A stretch of DNA of 64,000 nt from Ogataea parapolymorpha DL-1 (lineage: Eukaryota; Ascomycota; Pichiomycetes; Pichiales; Pichiaceae): NCBI RefSeq assembly GCF_000187245.1, contig NC_027866.1:860411-924410 (forward strand), written 5' to 3'. Shown in pieces: positions 1-9,136 of the stretch; position 1 is the stretch's first letter; every line of letters starts with the position of its first letter. The notes below the pieces were generated by a model. That model saw nothing but the letters and a program-made list of their open reading frames with translations, had not been told where the DNA came from and searched no databases. A program made the position numbers and the translations under genes.

Positions 1-340
1 CTGGCGTGATAGTCACCATGGAGGTGAGGATTTGGGCTAGTCTTTTTCTTGGGCCAAGTGGTGGACGATAAGCTAAATGTAATAGTTTGTACGCGTAATG
101 GGTAAAAGGCCCATTGATTAGAAGGCCATACAGAAACATCAAAGGGACGCGTTTTGTGACGGAGTGAGATAGCTGCACCTCTTTGAATCCGATCTTAATA
201 GTTGACTTTCTGGATTCTCCAGCAAAGCAGGTGGCTAGTTGTTCATTTAGTCCGTTTAGGATTGCCGCAGTTAGCGCCTTGGTGGCAAGTGGACGGTTTT
301 CCAAAGTGTCGAGGTATTTTCTGTTCAGATCGGCGAGCAT
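1..340 (-). CDS. Mpv17/PMP22-family membrane protein, C-terminus cut by window edge
   Basis: The reverse strand reads openly from an ATG at 340 to the first base of the window, about 113 codons. The start MLADLNRKYLDTLENRPLAT and the later MFLYGLLINGPFTHYAYKLL fit the Mpv17/PMP22/Sym1 family of small inner-mitochondrial or peroxisomal membrane proteins: an N-terminal helix ending in RPLxTKA, then a YGxLxxGPxxHYxYKLL block. The frame is also open upstream of 340 but has no ATG there. The gene is divergent from NOP1 with only about 145 bp between the two starts. The C-terminal signature lies outside the window, so Sym1-like and YOR292C-like members cannot be told apart. Confidence 0.6.
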   Translation of the reverse strand, partial: MLADLNRKYLDTLENRPLATKALTAAILNGLNEQLATCFAGESRKSTIKIGFKEVQLSHSVTKRVPLMFLYGLLINGPFTHYAYKLLHLAYRPPLGPRKRLAQILTSMVTITP

Positions 341-485
341 AGCAAAGACGCGGTATAATGTATTTATCTTTTTTTTAGCACTATCGGCTCGTTTATCTGC
401 CCATTTGTTACCCTCCTTGGATTGAAAAATTTTTAAATAAATTTTTGTTAAAATTCAAAGTTGATTTTATTATAACAATTTAACT

Positions 486-1409
486 ATGGCATTCTCAGAC
501 AGAGGCGGCAGAGGCGGCAGCAGAGGAGGTCGTGGTGGTTTCAGAGGAGCACCAAGAGGCGGAGCCCGTGGAGGAAGAGGTGGAGCTCGTGGTGGCAGAG
601 GTGGTGCTAGAGGTGGAAGAGGCGGTGCCAGAGGTGGAAGAGGTGGTGCCCGTGGAGGAAAGGCTGGTGGAAAAGCTGGAGCCAAGGTGATAATCGAACC
701 ACACAGACATGCGGGAGTTTATATTGCAAGAGGAAAAGAGGATTTGCTCGTGACCAAAAATCTCGCACCAGGTGAGTCCGTGTACGGAGAGAAGAGAATA
801 ACTGTCGATGAGCCTTCCAAAGACGAATCAGCCCCAGCTACCAAGGTGGAGTACAGAGTCTGGAATCCTTTCAGATCCAAGCTTGCTGCCGGTATCATGG
901 GAGGGCTGGATGAGCTTTTCATTGCTCCTGGCAAAAAGGTGCTCTATCTGGGAGCAGCTTCCGGTACCTCTGTTTCCCACGTCGCTGACGTTGTGGGACC
1001 AGAAGGTGTTGTGTATGCTGTTGAGTTTTCGCATAGACCGGGCAGAGAGCTGATTGGTATGGCCAAGAAGAGACCAAATGTCATTCCTATCATCGAAGAC
1101 GCTAGACATCCGCAAAAGTACAGAATGTTGATCGGTATGGTGGACGTTGTTTTTGCCGACGTTGCCCAGCCAGATCAGGCCAGAATTATTGCCCTGAACT
1201 CGCATCTCTTCCTCAAGGACAAGGGAGGAGTGGTCATTTCCATCAAGGCCAACTGTATCGACTCTACTGTTGACGCAGAGACCGTTTTCGCTAGGGAGGT
1301 GCAAAAGCTCAGAGAGGAGAGAATAAAGCCTCTCGAGCAGCTTACCTTGGAGCCTTACGAGAGAGATCACTGTATCGTGGTTGGAAGATACATGAGAAGC
1401 GGATTGTAA
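486..1409 (+). CDS. NOP1: Fibrillarin, box C/D snoRNP 2'-O-methyltransferase
   Basis: The 307-residue protein opens with a glycine/arginine-rich (GAR) domain at about residues 5-67, built from RGG and RGGARGG repeats, and continues with the fibrillarin methyltransferase fold. Diagnostic stretches are [20 protein letters not shown], the SAM-binding [15 protein letters not shown], and [13 protein letters not shown]. Fibrillarin is the catalytic subunit of nucleolar box C/D particles that methylate pre-rRNA riboses. Length and domain order match yeast Nop1. The GAR codons leave long reverse-strand frames that are only shadows. The gene shares a short divergent upstream region with the Mpv17-family gene. 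Confidence 0.97.
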   Translation: MAFSDRGGRGGSRGGRGGFRGAPRGGARGGRGGARGGRGGARGGRGGARGGRGGARGGKAGGKAGAKVIIEPHRHAGVYIARGKEDLLVTKNLAPGESVYGEKRITVDEPSKDESAPATKVEYRVWNPFRSKLAAGIMGGLDELFIAPGKKVLYLGAASGTSVSHVADVVGPEGVVYAVEFSHRPGRELIGMAKKRPNVIPIIEDARHPQKYRMLIGMVDVVFADVAQPDQARIIALNSHLFLKDKGGVVISIKANCIDSTVDAETVFAREVQKLREERIKPLEQLTLEPYERDHCIVVGRYMRSGL

Positions 1410-1617
1410 AAGGCTTATAGAGGTGTAGCTTGTACCAGAATAATGTGCGTTTGAACTAGTAAAAAAAAAAAAAACCTCTGGCTGTGCAGCAAATAGTTTG
1501 CAACTCAGATTTTAAACAAATCTTTTTGTTATAGATTACAAGCCATACTTTCCGAACAGAGGCCACTCTTATTTTAACAAATACCACGCAGCGGAGTATC
1601 CAAAACATTATCTCTTG

Positions 1618-2805
1618 ATGAGTCGACGGAATTCGGTCATCGAGCTTCTTTCCGACTCTGAAGACAGTTTTGTGGTCCCTACTTCAAATAGGCGTCGTGT
1701 GCGGCAAAGGCGTCAGGACCGGTCTACCACACCCGCAGAAGACCCAATAGTGATACTCTCTGATGCCGAAGAGGCCCACTCAGATGGAGATGTTGAAATC
1801 ACAGGCGAACAAACTCTGGCACCACCACAACGAAGGGCTTTTTCCAGACAACGGCCTGGTTTCACACTGTACCAGCCCAACGGACCCGTTTTCCAACCAG
1901 ATGAGTCTGTGCGAATATCCGGAACACAGCGGTCAATAGCAGCAAATAGACCACGCAGGCGACTTCGTCCCCGGTATCCCAGACGAGCGAACAATCAAAG
2001 AGCGCATTTTACCAATGAATACATCAACGAAGTCCTCCGCAACAACTGGATGGTGAACGCTTTCCGACTTGGACGAACAGATAGTGACAGTTCAATAGCT
2101 TCAAGAGTGCTGTACGACTTACGCTCGCGGGTACCGTATGTCAGACATCTAAACAGAATGGGATTTATGCCTTTGGCCGCACATCAAGTCGATTTTGGCC
2201 CACAAGAAGAAGGCGAAGGAGACGAAATACCCCATAGCATAATGGATGAAATCAGGCGCAGGGAACAGGAAGAGGAAGATCGTCGTGTCAGATCGAGGTC
2301 AAACATGGCGAACAAGATGAAAATGACACAAGAAACCAAAGCACTGATACCTGAGGAACAGAGAAATATGTTTTCGAATGGATTTTCATCCAAAGATACT
2401 TCCGTATGCATTCTTTGCGGCGTCCCATTGGTCGAAGGAATACCAGACGACTTCGAAACGAGCACAGATATGGAACTGAAGCGCAAGCTCGTGGTGCACG
2501 ACAAGTTCATGTCACCATGGCAATTCACTAAGAATCTCACCACCGCAGACAAAGACCTTTCACGCAAGGTATTTTTTGGTAGATGCGGCCATGTTTACTG
2601 TGGGAGATGTATCAACAACATCAACAGATACGCAAAACAGAAAGGCAAATCCAGGCCTAAGAAGAAAAAAACCGATCTGGACAAAGTTGGGGTGGAGCAC
2701 ATGGATTTGAACGATCCGGAGTACTCAGCTCCCAATCGTTGCGTGGCGCAAGATTGTAAAAGGCTTTTGACAGGTAACTACTTTTTCCGCGAGTTATATG
2801 TCTGA
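1618..2805 (+). CDS. SLX5: Slx5/Rfp-type RING subunit of a SUMO-targeted ubiquitin ligase
   Basis: The 395-residue protein has acidic-hydrophobic SUMO-interaction motifs near the N-terminus (VIELLSDSED and PIVILSDAEE, possibly DVEIT). A basic, low-complexity middle follows, and the C-terminus carries a RING finger: CILCGVPL, FFGRCGHVYCGRCINNINRY, CVAQDCKRLL, and a closing YFFRELYV. SIMs plus a C-terminal RING of this type are typical of Slx5 in budding yeast and Rfp1/2 in fission yeast, which pair with Slx8 to ubiquitylate SUMOylated nuclear proteins. The start is the ATG at 1618; the open frame begins one TTG codon earlier. The gene converges on the Atos-like gene with 10 bp between stops. 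Confidence 0.7.
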   Translation: MSRRNSVIELLSDSEDSFVVPTSNRRRVRQRRQDRSTTPAEDPIVILSDAEEAHSDGDVEITGEQTLAPPQRRAFSRQRPGFTLYQPNGPVFQPDESVRISGTQRSIAANRPRRRLRPRYPRRANNQRAHFTNEYINEVLRNNWMVNAFRLGRTDSDSSIASRVLYDLRSRVPYVRHLNRMGFMPLAAHQVDFGPQEEGEGDEIPHSIMDEIRRREQEEEDRRVRSRSNMANKMKMTQETKALIPEEQRNMFSNGFSSKDTSVCILCGVPLVEGIPDDFETSTDMELKRKLVVHDKFMSPWQFTKNLTTADKDLSRKVFFGRCGHVYCGRCINNINRYAKQKGKSRPKKKKTDLDKVGVEHMDLNDPEYSAPNRCVAQDCKRLLTGNYFFRELYV

Positions 2806-2815
2806 TTCATTGTCA

Positions 2816-3724
2816 TTAAGCGTATGTGAAAGAAGGAAACTGTACACATTCATCGTCGTCATCTTCATAGTCATTGCAATGAGCACATTGGCGGATATAA
2901 TACGAGAGGTTGACGGGGTATTCTCCAGACTCGACTGTCTCGATATCAGTCTTAGAGCTCTGTGGGTATAGGGGTATTTTTGGGTTAATTTGATGGTGTT
3001 TGAAATCTGGTAGATTTGCGCTTAATGGCAGCTTAACGTTTTCTGACAAAAAGCCTGGAGCAAATGTAATTTTAAGTGAGTCAAACAGGTAGAACCTCTT
3101 ATTCTTGTAGTTCAGCGCCTTGAACTCAAGCTCATTATGGAGCTTCTTGATGTTTATTTTAAAATCTTTGTCTGACTCTGAGTCATACGTTATTGTGCTA
3201 TTTTTGCGGAATTTGATGATTTTTTTATGATTTTCTTTCAAATTTGATAAGTCGTAAGGAAAGAACAACAACGAGCTTACGCTTTTCTCGTTATTGTAGA
3301 TAATTAGCTGTAATTTGCCCTTGATTGGAATTTCGAGACCGGGAAATTTACGTTTCGAGCCTTTGGACCTGCGTTCCTTTTCTTTAGCAATGTAGTAATC
3401 ATTCAGATTGATTTCTGCAAAATAGGGCGAATCGGATATGTCTTTCATGAATGAGGCCGTGAATGGCAACATGATCTGCTTCTGATACGTTTGCGAGCAT
3501 GCCGAAAGCTTCATGGTAAAGGGGAGTGGTTCCGACGAAGTTATCAATTCTGAGAAGACCACAGACGAGGAAGACCTTCGACGTCTGGAAGCTGTGGGGG
3601 TCGGAATTCTCTTTGAGCATCTAAAGCACTTAGTGAGCTCTATGGACTTCTTGGACTCTGATCGGAAGCCCTCGAGGTCATCTAGTGTCGATAGCTGCGA
3701 CAACGACGACCTTCTTTTCGACAT
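2816..3724 (-). CDS. Atos (FAM214/Atossa) family protein
   Basis: The 302-residue protein is basic and serine-rich for its first 60 residues. Its middle carries the conserved order PYFAEINLNDYYIAKEKERR, FPGLEIPIKGKLQLIIYNNE, LFFPYDLSNL and later FYLFDSLKITF. These match the DUF4210 and chromosome-segregation-in-meiosis blocks of the Atos/FAM214 family: growth into a proline/glycine-rich motif, then QLQLVIxNPxKT, then VPYDL, then a short hydrophobic IYLxxxIRVxF. Fission-yeast relatives are annotated as meiotic chromosome-segregation factors and animal members as transcriptional regulators; the molecular activity is not settled. The tail has CxxC-like pairs (QCAHC) that could bind metal. Assignment is by motif memory only. 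Confidence 0.6.
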   Translation of the reverse strand: MSKRRSSLSQLSTLDDLEGFRSESKKSIELTKCFRCSKRIPTPTASRRRRSSSSVVFSELITSSEPLPFTMKLSACSQTYQKQIMLPFTASFMKDISDSPYFAEINLNDYYIAKEKERRSKGSKRKFPGLEIPIKGKLQLIIYNNEKSVSSLLFFPYDLSNLKENHKKIIKFRKNSTITYDSESDKDFKINIKKLHNELEFKALNYKNKRFYLFDSLKITFAPGFLSENVKLPLSANLPDFKHHQINPKIPLYPQSSKTDIETVESGEYPVNLSYYIRQCAHCNDYEDDDDECVQFPSFTYA

Positions 3725-3839
3725 GACTAAATTAAAGAATATTTGTAATTATTTCTTAATTCCGCAAAGATAAGGGGTAAAATGTTACACTGCCACAACT
3801 ATTGTCTATCAAAAATAATTAACCAATTTTTTTAAAAAC

Positions 3840-4989
3840 ATGGCTAAAAACGTCGGGGTAAGTCATCATAAGATTGAGCTAACGCCAGCTCCTGCTTCTG
3901 GTCGCAGGAACCGTGATTGCTGGATGCTTGAATTCCATAATCACGAAGTATCAGGACAACCAGTGCATAGAGAACTGTGATAAACCGGGGCAAGAGGTTT
4001 TGTTTGAGCAGCCTGTTTTACAAACCTTGCAAATGTTTGTGGGAGAAATCCTGTGTTGGATTCCTGTTTTCATAGGCCGCGCACGCAAGGGATCCGCAGA
4101 TGTAGCCGAACAAGCCCCTTTGCTGGGAAAAAGGAGAATCACCACCGCACGCGAGTCCTTTGTGCTTTCATTACCTGCTATATGCGACTTTACCGCTACG
4201 ACACTGCTGAACGTTGGACTACTGTACACGCCTGTTTCAATCTACCAGATGACGAGGGGATCGGTCATTTTGTTCGTCGGGCTATTTTCTGTCATTGCTT
4301 TGCACAAGACCATTACCAAGCTTGAATGGCTCAGTTTGTTCGTAGTTGTTTTTGGGGTATTCATCGTTGGTTTGAGCGGGTCGATCGAATCTGGTGAGGA
4401 GTCCATAGAGGTCGAACAGGGCAACGTCGTATTCGGAATGCTCATAATTGTTCTAGGTATCATGTGCAACGCGGCCCAGTTTGTGATCGAGGAAAGCATC
4501 CTAGCCAACCTGGAGGTGAGTCCTCTAAAACTCGTTGGCTACGAAGGTATTTATGGTGCACTTACAACCACAGTGTTTATGCTCTTTGGCCAGACATTCA
4601 TGCACAAGTCATCCAAAGACGCATGGGATATGGTGTATGCTCTGCAACTCATGTTCACGCATTCTCGGGTGCTGCTCAGCTCGTTGCTCATCATGCTCTG
4701 CATTTCGTCATTTAACTTCTTTGGCATTTCTCTCACACACAAACTCAATGCCACTGCTCGCTCCACCATTGATACCTCAAGAACGCTGCTTGTGTGGCTG
4801 GTGTCGTTGAGTATAGGCTGGGAGCAATTCAGAGCACTGCAACTGGTGGGGTTCAGCCTTCTCTTGTATGGCACCCTTGTGTTCAATGGTGTTATAGAGC
4901 TTGAAAAGAGCCGTTTTGTGCCTCAATGGCTGAAACAAAGGTCCAAAGATCCTCTTATAACCATAGACGAGCCAATTGAGAGGTTTTGA
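3840..4989 (+). CDS. SLC35F6-like multispanning transporter, two exons
   Basis: Exon 1 is 3840-3857 (six codons, MAKNVG). Exon 2 is 3889-4989, giving 372 residues. Joining them yields MAKNVGLLLLVAGTVIAGCL, which restores the first membrane helix and the family start seen in human SLC35F6 (a helix, then an asparagine-rich segment and KYQDNQC). About ten hydrophobic helices follow, as in the drug/metabolite transporter superfamily. SLC35F6-type proteins sit in lysosomal, vacuolar or mitochondrial membranes, and their substrate is uncertain. Without splicing, the frame begins only at a GTG (3913) and loses helix 1. The gene is tandem with VPS68, 35 bp downstream. Confidence 0.75.
3858..3888 (+). 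other. Predicted 31-nt spliceosomal intron
   Basis: The intron starts GTAAGT, has a branch-like GAGCTAAC at 3876-3883, and ends CCAG at 3888, so the branch A lies only about 6 nt before the 3' splice site. Removal joins codon 6 in frame to the hydrophobic helix of exon 2. The next AG (3907) would put exon 2 out of frame. This is very short for a yeast intron. Confidence 0.65.
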
Positions 4990-5024
4990 AAAAATATGTA
5001 ATTTATTTATTTTAACATCTCAGT

Positions 5025-5537
5025 ATGGAGTCGCAAAGACTGTTCCGCTTTCCTATTTTGCGCTTCCCCAACACGCAGGCTGCAAAAGCTGCGGCCATCT
5101 ATATTTCAGGAGCATTATATGCCATTGGCTTCTGGGCAATGGTGGACGCCTCCATCTTTTCCAAAACGGTCAACGCCTCCGTGGTCCACGTCACCTTTGT
5201 GGACTGGATTCCTTTCATTTGCAGCACCTTGGGTACTATAACTGTGAATATGATCGACAAAAAGCAGTTAATGGCATCGGACAGCTTCGGAAGCGGCTCT
5301 ATCAGATGGCAGGCTCGTCTGGTGCTGTTCATTGGATGCACCCTCCTAGCTGTGGGCATGTCGGGGAGTGCTCTTTTAGTCATTCTGAAATACGTGATCA
5401 AAGGCTACACATCCATGCCCACGCTGGGAATGGCATTGGAAAACATTTACGCAACAGGAAGCATCACGCTGAGCTGTATTATTTTATGGGTCGTCCAAAA
5501 CGTGGAAGAGGACTATAATTATTCGTTGGCGTTGTAA
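5025..5537 (+). CDS. VPS68: Vps68/TMEM50-family endosomal membrane protein
   Basis: The 170-residue protein has four hydrophobic helices. It carries the family motifs YISGALYAIGFWAMVDAS, HVTFVDWIPFICSTLGT, then a polar loop, and a closing WVVQNVEEDYNYSLAL. This matches yeast Vps68 (UPF0220/TMEM50), which works with ESCRT-III and Vps55 in late endosome-to-vacuole sorting. Length is close to the family norm (about 180). It ends 9 bp from the convergent MCK1 stop. Confidence 0.93.
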   Translation: MESQRLFRFPILRFPNTQAAKAAAIYISGALYAIGFWAMVDASIFSKTVNASVVHVTFVDWIPFICSTLGTITVNMIDKKQLMASDSFGSGSIRWQARLVLFIGCTLLAVGMSGSALLVILKYVIKGYTSMPTLGMALENIYATGSITLSCIILWVVQNVEEDYNYSLAL

Positions 5538-5546
5538 TGCAAATAC

Positions 5547-6650
5547 TCAGGATTCATCAACAAGAATTTCCTTTACCGCATCACCAAGGACACGTAGCTC
5601 GTAGTCGCTGAAATTGTATAGCATATTGTGGACATCGACTCGGGAGTTGGTGGTGCGACTGATGACTTGGAAATCCGGCGACCGCAGCGGTTTGAAGAAA
5701 TCGTGAGCCAAAATAGCTGGCGGACGGAGCCTGTCTTGCGGACGGTACACAAGCAGACTCATAAGAAGATCAACGGCAACGGGACTGGCATGGGAAAAAG
5801 TTTTCTGGAACCGGGTGCTTACCTTGGACGTGTACAATCTGTGTGAATACATCGGCCCATTGTAGCTAGGATTGCTCTCGTAGATGAATTCTTTATCCGG
5901 TGGTCCCAGAAGCTTCGAGATCTCCCTGAGTTGAAGCATTGGGTCCTGGCCCTGGAAAACAGGTTTGCCGATGAACATCTCAGCAATAACGCAACCAAGC
6001 CCCCATATGTCAATCTGGGTAGTGTAGAGAGAGCATCCCACTATCAGCTCGGGAGCACGGTAGTACCTTGAGCAAATATAGGAAACAGAGGGTTGATTGT
6101 ATTCCAGTTTTTTCGCAGAGCCAAAATCACAGATCTTGAGCACTAAGGTATCTGGGTCAATCAAGATATTGGACGGCTTAATGTCCCGGTGACAGATTCC
6201 AAAACTATGCAAGTAATTCATACCTCTAGCGATCTGGAAAGAGTACACCTGGATGTGCGACTCGTGTAATATCAGGTTCGAACTGTGGTATCTTTTGATC
6301 TCCGTCTGAAGCGTGCAGGGTAAAGATTCCATCACCAAGTGCTGGTACAGCTTACCACGGTCCTCTGCATTGGGGTAGTTGAAGAAGTATTTCAGGGAGA
6401 CGACATTAGGATGGGATGTCTGTCTCAGGATCTCCAGTTCTCGGCTCTTGTATTCGGTCTGTGCTGGCACCTTCTTGATGGCAAATGGCCCGAGCCACTG
6501 GTCTTCGGATGCCGTGGCGTTGCGCAGTTGGGCTTGTGTCACCGTTCCAAAGGCACCCTCGCCAATCTTGGCGATGTCTTTGATTATCATGGGCTTGGTG
6601 ACATTGGTATGGTTGTTGGTAACCTCCTCCACCAAATATTCAATGGCCAT
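5547..6650 (-). CDS. MCK1: GSK-3 family protein kinase, Mck1 type
   Basis: The 367-residue protein is almost entirely kinase domain. It shows the glycine loop IGEGAFGTV, the VAIK-type lysine in FAIKKVPAQTEYKSREL, catalytic HRDIKPSNIL, DFGSAKKLE, and the activation loop SYICSRYYRAPE with the tyrosine that GSK-3 enzymes autophosphorylate. WLGPFAIKKVP and HNQPS-like YNQPSVSYICSR are close to yeast Mck1 rather than Rim11. In yeast Mck1 acts in meiosis, stress signalling, calcineurin-independent growth and centromere functions. It is divergent from MRPS18 across about 250 bp. Confidence 0.88.
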   Translation of the reverse strand: MAIEYLVEEVTNNHTNVTKPMIIKDIAKIGEGAFGTVTQAQLRNATASEDQWLGPFAIKKVPAQTEYKSRELEILRQTSHPNVVSLKYFFNYPNAEDRGKLYQHLVMESLPCTLQTEIKRYHSSNLILHESHIQVYSFQIARGMNYLHSFGICHRDIKPSNILIDPDTLVLKICDFGSAKKLEYNQPSVSYICSRYYRAPELIVGCSLYTTQIDIWGLGCVIAEMFIGKPVFQGQDPMLQLREISKLLGPPDKEFIYESNPSYNGPMYSHRLYTSKVSTRFQKTFSHASPVAVDLLMSLLVYRPQDRLRPPAILAHDFFKPLRSPDFQVISRTTNSRVDVHNMLYNFSDYELRVLGDAVKEILVDES

Positions 6651-6901
6651 TTTGGGGGAAACTTATTCCTCTTTATTCGACAAAATTGAGGTCTATAGAA
6701 ACCGGAACGACTTTTCACACAGTCAAGCAGCGCACTGATCCACGATTCAGCAACCGTGGTGGAAATATAAAGCTAGTAGATCTTGTTTTGAGTAATCTCC
6801 GGAAACAAACAAGACACAGCATTGTGTCGCGCAATTAGGTGTAGCATCTTTGCACCGGTAAAAAAGGGAAATATTCTTTAAACAGAAAATTAATTCGCAT
6901 C

Positions 6902-7510
6902 ATGATCAGAATGCTCAACAGAGTTGGTCTCACACGCTCATTTGGCACGTTTCGTGCACTTCGCCAGGAGCCATCGTCTGCATCGACGCTCGGAGCCATT
7001 TTGAATCAGCAAAACAACGAGGGTGACGCGCAGGTGGCGAAAAAGAAAGCGCCACAGATGAAGCTCGTGAAATTTGTTCTTCACGGTTTGTTCCGCAAAA
7101 ACAACTCCCACTTGACGCTGACCAAGGTTGAATACGACACAAATTTTGAGCAGAATAACCCACAATTGTCGTTCAACGAAAAAGTGCTCTATTATCTCAC
7201 ACTACCAGAAAAGACCGTCTACACATTGAATACAGGTACTATCGGGTTCCGTGGAGCTCAAAGAGGAGAGTATGAAGCAGCCTACCAGCTCTCATCAGCA
7301 TTTTTCCGCACAATCAGAGAACGTAAGTACTTCAAAGGAGACGTGAACCTCGAGGTGGTAGTTAAGGACTTTGGAAAGGGCAGACGAGCCTTTTTCGACG
7401 CTTTGAAGGGAAAAGAGGGACTAGGTGTGAGAGAACATGTGTGCAAGCTCACAGACATGACTCCAATCAAGTTTGGTGGCGTCCAGGGACCAACCCCAAG
7501 AAGATTGTAG
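6902..7510 (+). CDS. MRPS18: Mitochondrial small-subunit ribosomal protein uS11m
   Basis: The 202-residue protein starts with a basic, arginine-containing presequence (MIRMLNRVGLTRSFGTFRAL). Its C-terminal half is the uS11 fold: KFVLHGLFRKNNSHLTLT, TGTIGFRGAQRGEYEAAYQLSSA, then the rRNA-binding tail MTPIKFGGVQGPTPRRL. This matches yeast Mrps18. It would bind the 3' domain of 15S rRNA in the mitoribosome platform. It lies just upstream of RPL25 on the same strand. Confidence 0.93.
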   Translation: MIRMLNRVGLTRSFGTFRALRQEPSSASTLGAILNQQNNEGDAQVAKKKAPQMKLVKFVLHGLFRKNNSHLTLTKVEYDTNFEQNNPQLSFNEKVLYYLTLPEKTVYTLNTGTIGFRGAQRGEYEAAYQLSSAFFRTIRERKYFKGDVNLEVVVKDFGKGRRAFFDALKGKEGLGVREHVCKLTDMTPIKFGGVQGPTPRRL

Positions 7511-7553
7511 TGTCGCTGTATATATAGCCTGGATTCTAACGTATATATCTATA

Positions 7554-7562
7554 TCACGTGAT
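7554..7562 (+). promoter_or_regulatory. TCACGTGAT E-box, likely Cbf1 site upstream of RPL25
   Basis: TCACGTGAT lies 67-75 bp upstream of the RPL25 start codon. It matches the centromere-binding-factor 1 consensus (RTCACRTG). Cbf1 is known to regulate ribosomal-protein genes in Candida-type yeasts. The same nonamer precedes RPS31 in this window. Binding is inferred. Confidence 0.55.
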
Positions 7563-7628
7563 AAATATTACGGGTTGAGTGCCCTCATATATTTGAAAAA
7601 TTTTAGCTGAAAAATATCTTTAACAAAC

Positions 7629-8054
7629 ATGGCTCCAACAACTAAAGCTCAAGCCGCCAAAAAGGCTGCCATCAAGGGTTCCAACTCGCTGAAGGCTAAC
7701 AAGGTGAGAACGTCGACCACCTTCAGACTGCCAAAGACCCTGAAACTTGCCAGATCGCCAAAATACACCAAGTCTGTGCCTCACTACCCAAGAGCCGACT
7801 CTTACAAAATCATCGTCCAACCAGTTACCAGTGAGACTGCCATGAAGAAGGTTGAGGATGGTAACACTTTGGTTTTCCAAGTTGACTTGAAGGCCAACAA
7901 GCACCAGATCAAGCAAGCCGTCAAGGAGCTTTACGAGGTCGACGTTGAGAAAGTGAACACTTTGGTGAGACCAAATGGAACCAAGAAGGCTTACGTCAGA
8001 CTCACTGCTGATTACGATGCTCTCGACATTGCCAACAAGATCGGTTACATCTAA
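7629..8054 (+). CDS. RPL25: 60S ribosomal protein uL23
   Basis: The 141-residue protein matches Rpl25. It has a basic alanine/lysine N-terminus (nuclear import signal region), [53 protein letters not shown], and the near-invariant end [14 protein letters not shown]. uL23 sits at the polypeptide exit tunnel and docks SRP and nascent-chain factors. The gene is uninterrupted, whereas S. cerevisiae RPL25 has an intron. Conserved leucines in FRLPKTLKL are encoded by CTG, supporting standard CUG decoding. Confidence 0.98.
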   Translation: MAPTTKAQAAKKAAIKGSNSLKANKVRTSTTFRLPKTLKLARSPKYTKSVPHYPRADSYKIIVQPVTSETAMKKVEDGNTLVFQVDLKANKHQIKQAVKELYEVDVEKVNTLVRPNGTKKAYVRLTADYDALDIANKIGYI

Positions 8055-8107
8055 GTTAGATAGCGGAGAATGAATTAATCATCATATGAAAAAATATAAA
8101 TAGGACA

Positions 8108-9136
8108 TCATTGAGAGAAGCTGGCTCCCTTGGCGATATTTCCCGCCAACGTTTTACAACAGATCTTGAGCAGCTCTTTCTCTTTGTTGTTGACTCTGGA
8201 GAGAATGTCACTTTTAATCTCCTTGATTCCTTCCTTGCTCAGCACGACGGGCATCGCGAAGTAGTCTAGCGACTCCCCACCATAGAGTCCTTTGATAATC
8301 TCTTTTGTTTCCTTGGCACCCGGAATCGAGTCATCCAAGTACACGTACGACGACTCGATGATCGTCGTATCCCCCGTCGATGCCGCGAGCACTGCGTGCA
8401 AGAACTTGTAGCCGGCGTATGCCATCGACAGCGTGGCGCTGCCTGCGCCATTCTTCGCCTGAACAACCTCGTCTCCGCCGTATTGCACCCTGTGCACCAA
8501 AGCGTCTATTTTTTTTTCATCCTCCAAAGCGTAAACGTGGGGAGCACAAACGGAGAACAAAGGAACGATCGTCTCACCCGAGTGTCCTCCCACAACTCTG
8601 ATGTTGAACGCGCTAGGAGCCTTGTCTGCTTCATTGGTTGCAACTTCCGAGATGAAGGTGTTCGCTCTCACCGAGTCTAGTGTGGTGACACCAAACAATT
8701 TGCGGGGATTGAAGATACCCTTCTTTTTGAAGACCTCTGCAAACACAGGCACGGTGGAGTTAACTGGGTTCGAAATCACCAGCACGGCGGCATCGGGACA
8801 GGTCTCTGCAATACCTGTTGCGAGCTCCGAACAGATGCCAGCGTTGATTTTGAACAAATCGTCTCTGGTCATTCCAGGTTTTCTGGGAACTCCTGCGGGG
8901 ATGATGACGAAATTTGAGTCTTTGAGAGCCTGGGAAAGTCCGGTGTTGTTGTCGTCTGATTTCAGATGGTATGTGACCTTGGTGTCTGTGTCAATGTGAG
9001 ACAGGTCGGTGCCAACACCGGGAACATTGACGACATCGAACAGGGATAGCTCGTTTATGTAGGGGTTCATTTTCAACATAAGGGACAGCGGCTGGCCAAT
9101 GCCGCCAGCAGCTCCGCAAACAGTAACTTTAACCAT
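8108..9136 (-). CDS. NAD-dependent malate dehydrogenase, no organelle signal seen
   Basis: The 342-residue enzyme begins directly with the NAD-binding fold ([19 protein letters not shown]), so it has no cleavable mitochondrial presequence. It shows [16 protein letters not shown] with substrate-binding arginines, [12 protein letters not shown], and the catalytic histidine in [15 protein letters not shown]. The C-terminus is SFSQ, not a PTS1. On sequence it fits the cytosolic Mdh2-like class, which interconverts malate and oxaloacetate for gluconeogenesis or redox shuttling. A peroxisomal role by another route cannot be excluded. It is divergent from YRA1 across a long 539-bp spacer. Confidence 0.9.
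   Translation of the reverse strand: MVKVTVCGAAGGIGQPLSLMLKMNPYINELSLFDVVNVPGVGTDLSHIDTDTKVTYHLKSDDNNTGLSQALKDSNFVIIPAGVPRKPGMTRDDLFKINAGICSELATGIAETCPDAAVLVISNPVNSTVPVFAEVFKKKGIFNPRKLFGVTTLDSVRANTFISEVATNEADKAPSAFNIRVVGGHSGETIVPLFSVCAPHVYALEDEKKIDALVHRVQYGGDEVVQAKNGAGSATLSMAYAGYKFLHAVLAASTGDTTIIESSYVYLDDSIPGAKETKEIIKGLYGGESLDYFAMPVVLSKEGIKEIKSDILSRVNNKEKELLKICCKTLAGNIAKGASFSQ

Noticed and set aside
183..425. Plus-strand 80-codon frame upstream of NOP1
   Set aside because: The reverse strand over the same bases encodes a recognisable Mpv17-family protein, so this frame is a shadow.
470..710. Reverse-strand proline- or serine/threonine-rich frames opposite the NOP1 GAR region
   Set aside because: They are the complement of glycine/arginine codons in NOP1; no independent start context or family match.
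8098..8110. Stop-codon readthrough giving a peroxisomal malate dehydrogenase
   Set aside because: The extension after TGA would end in YDD, not a PTS1.
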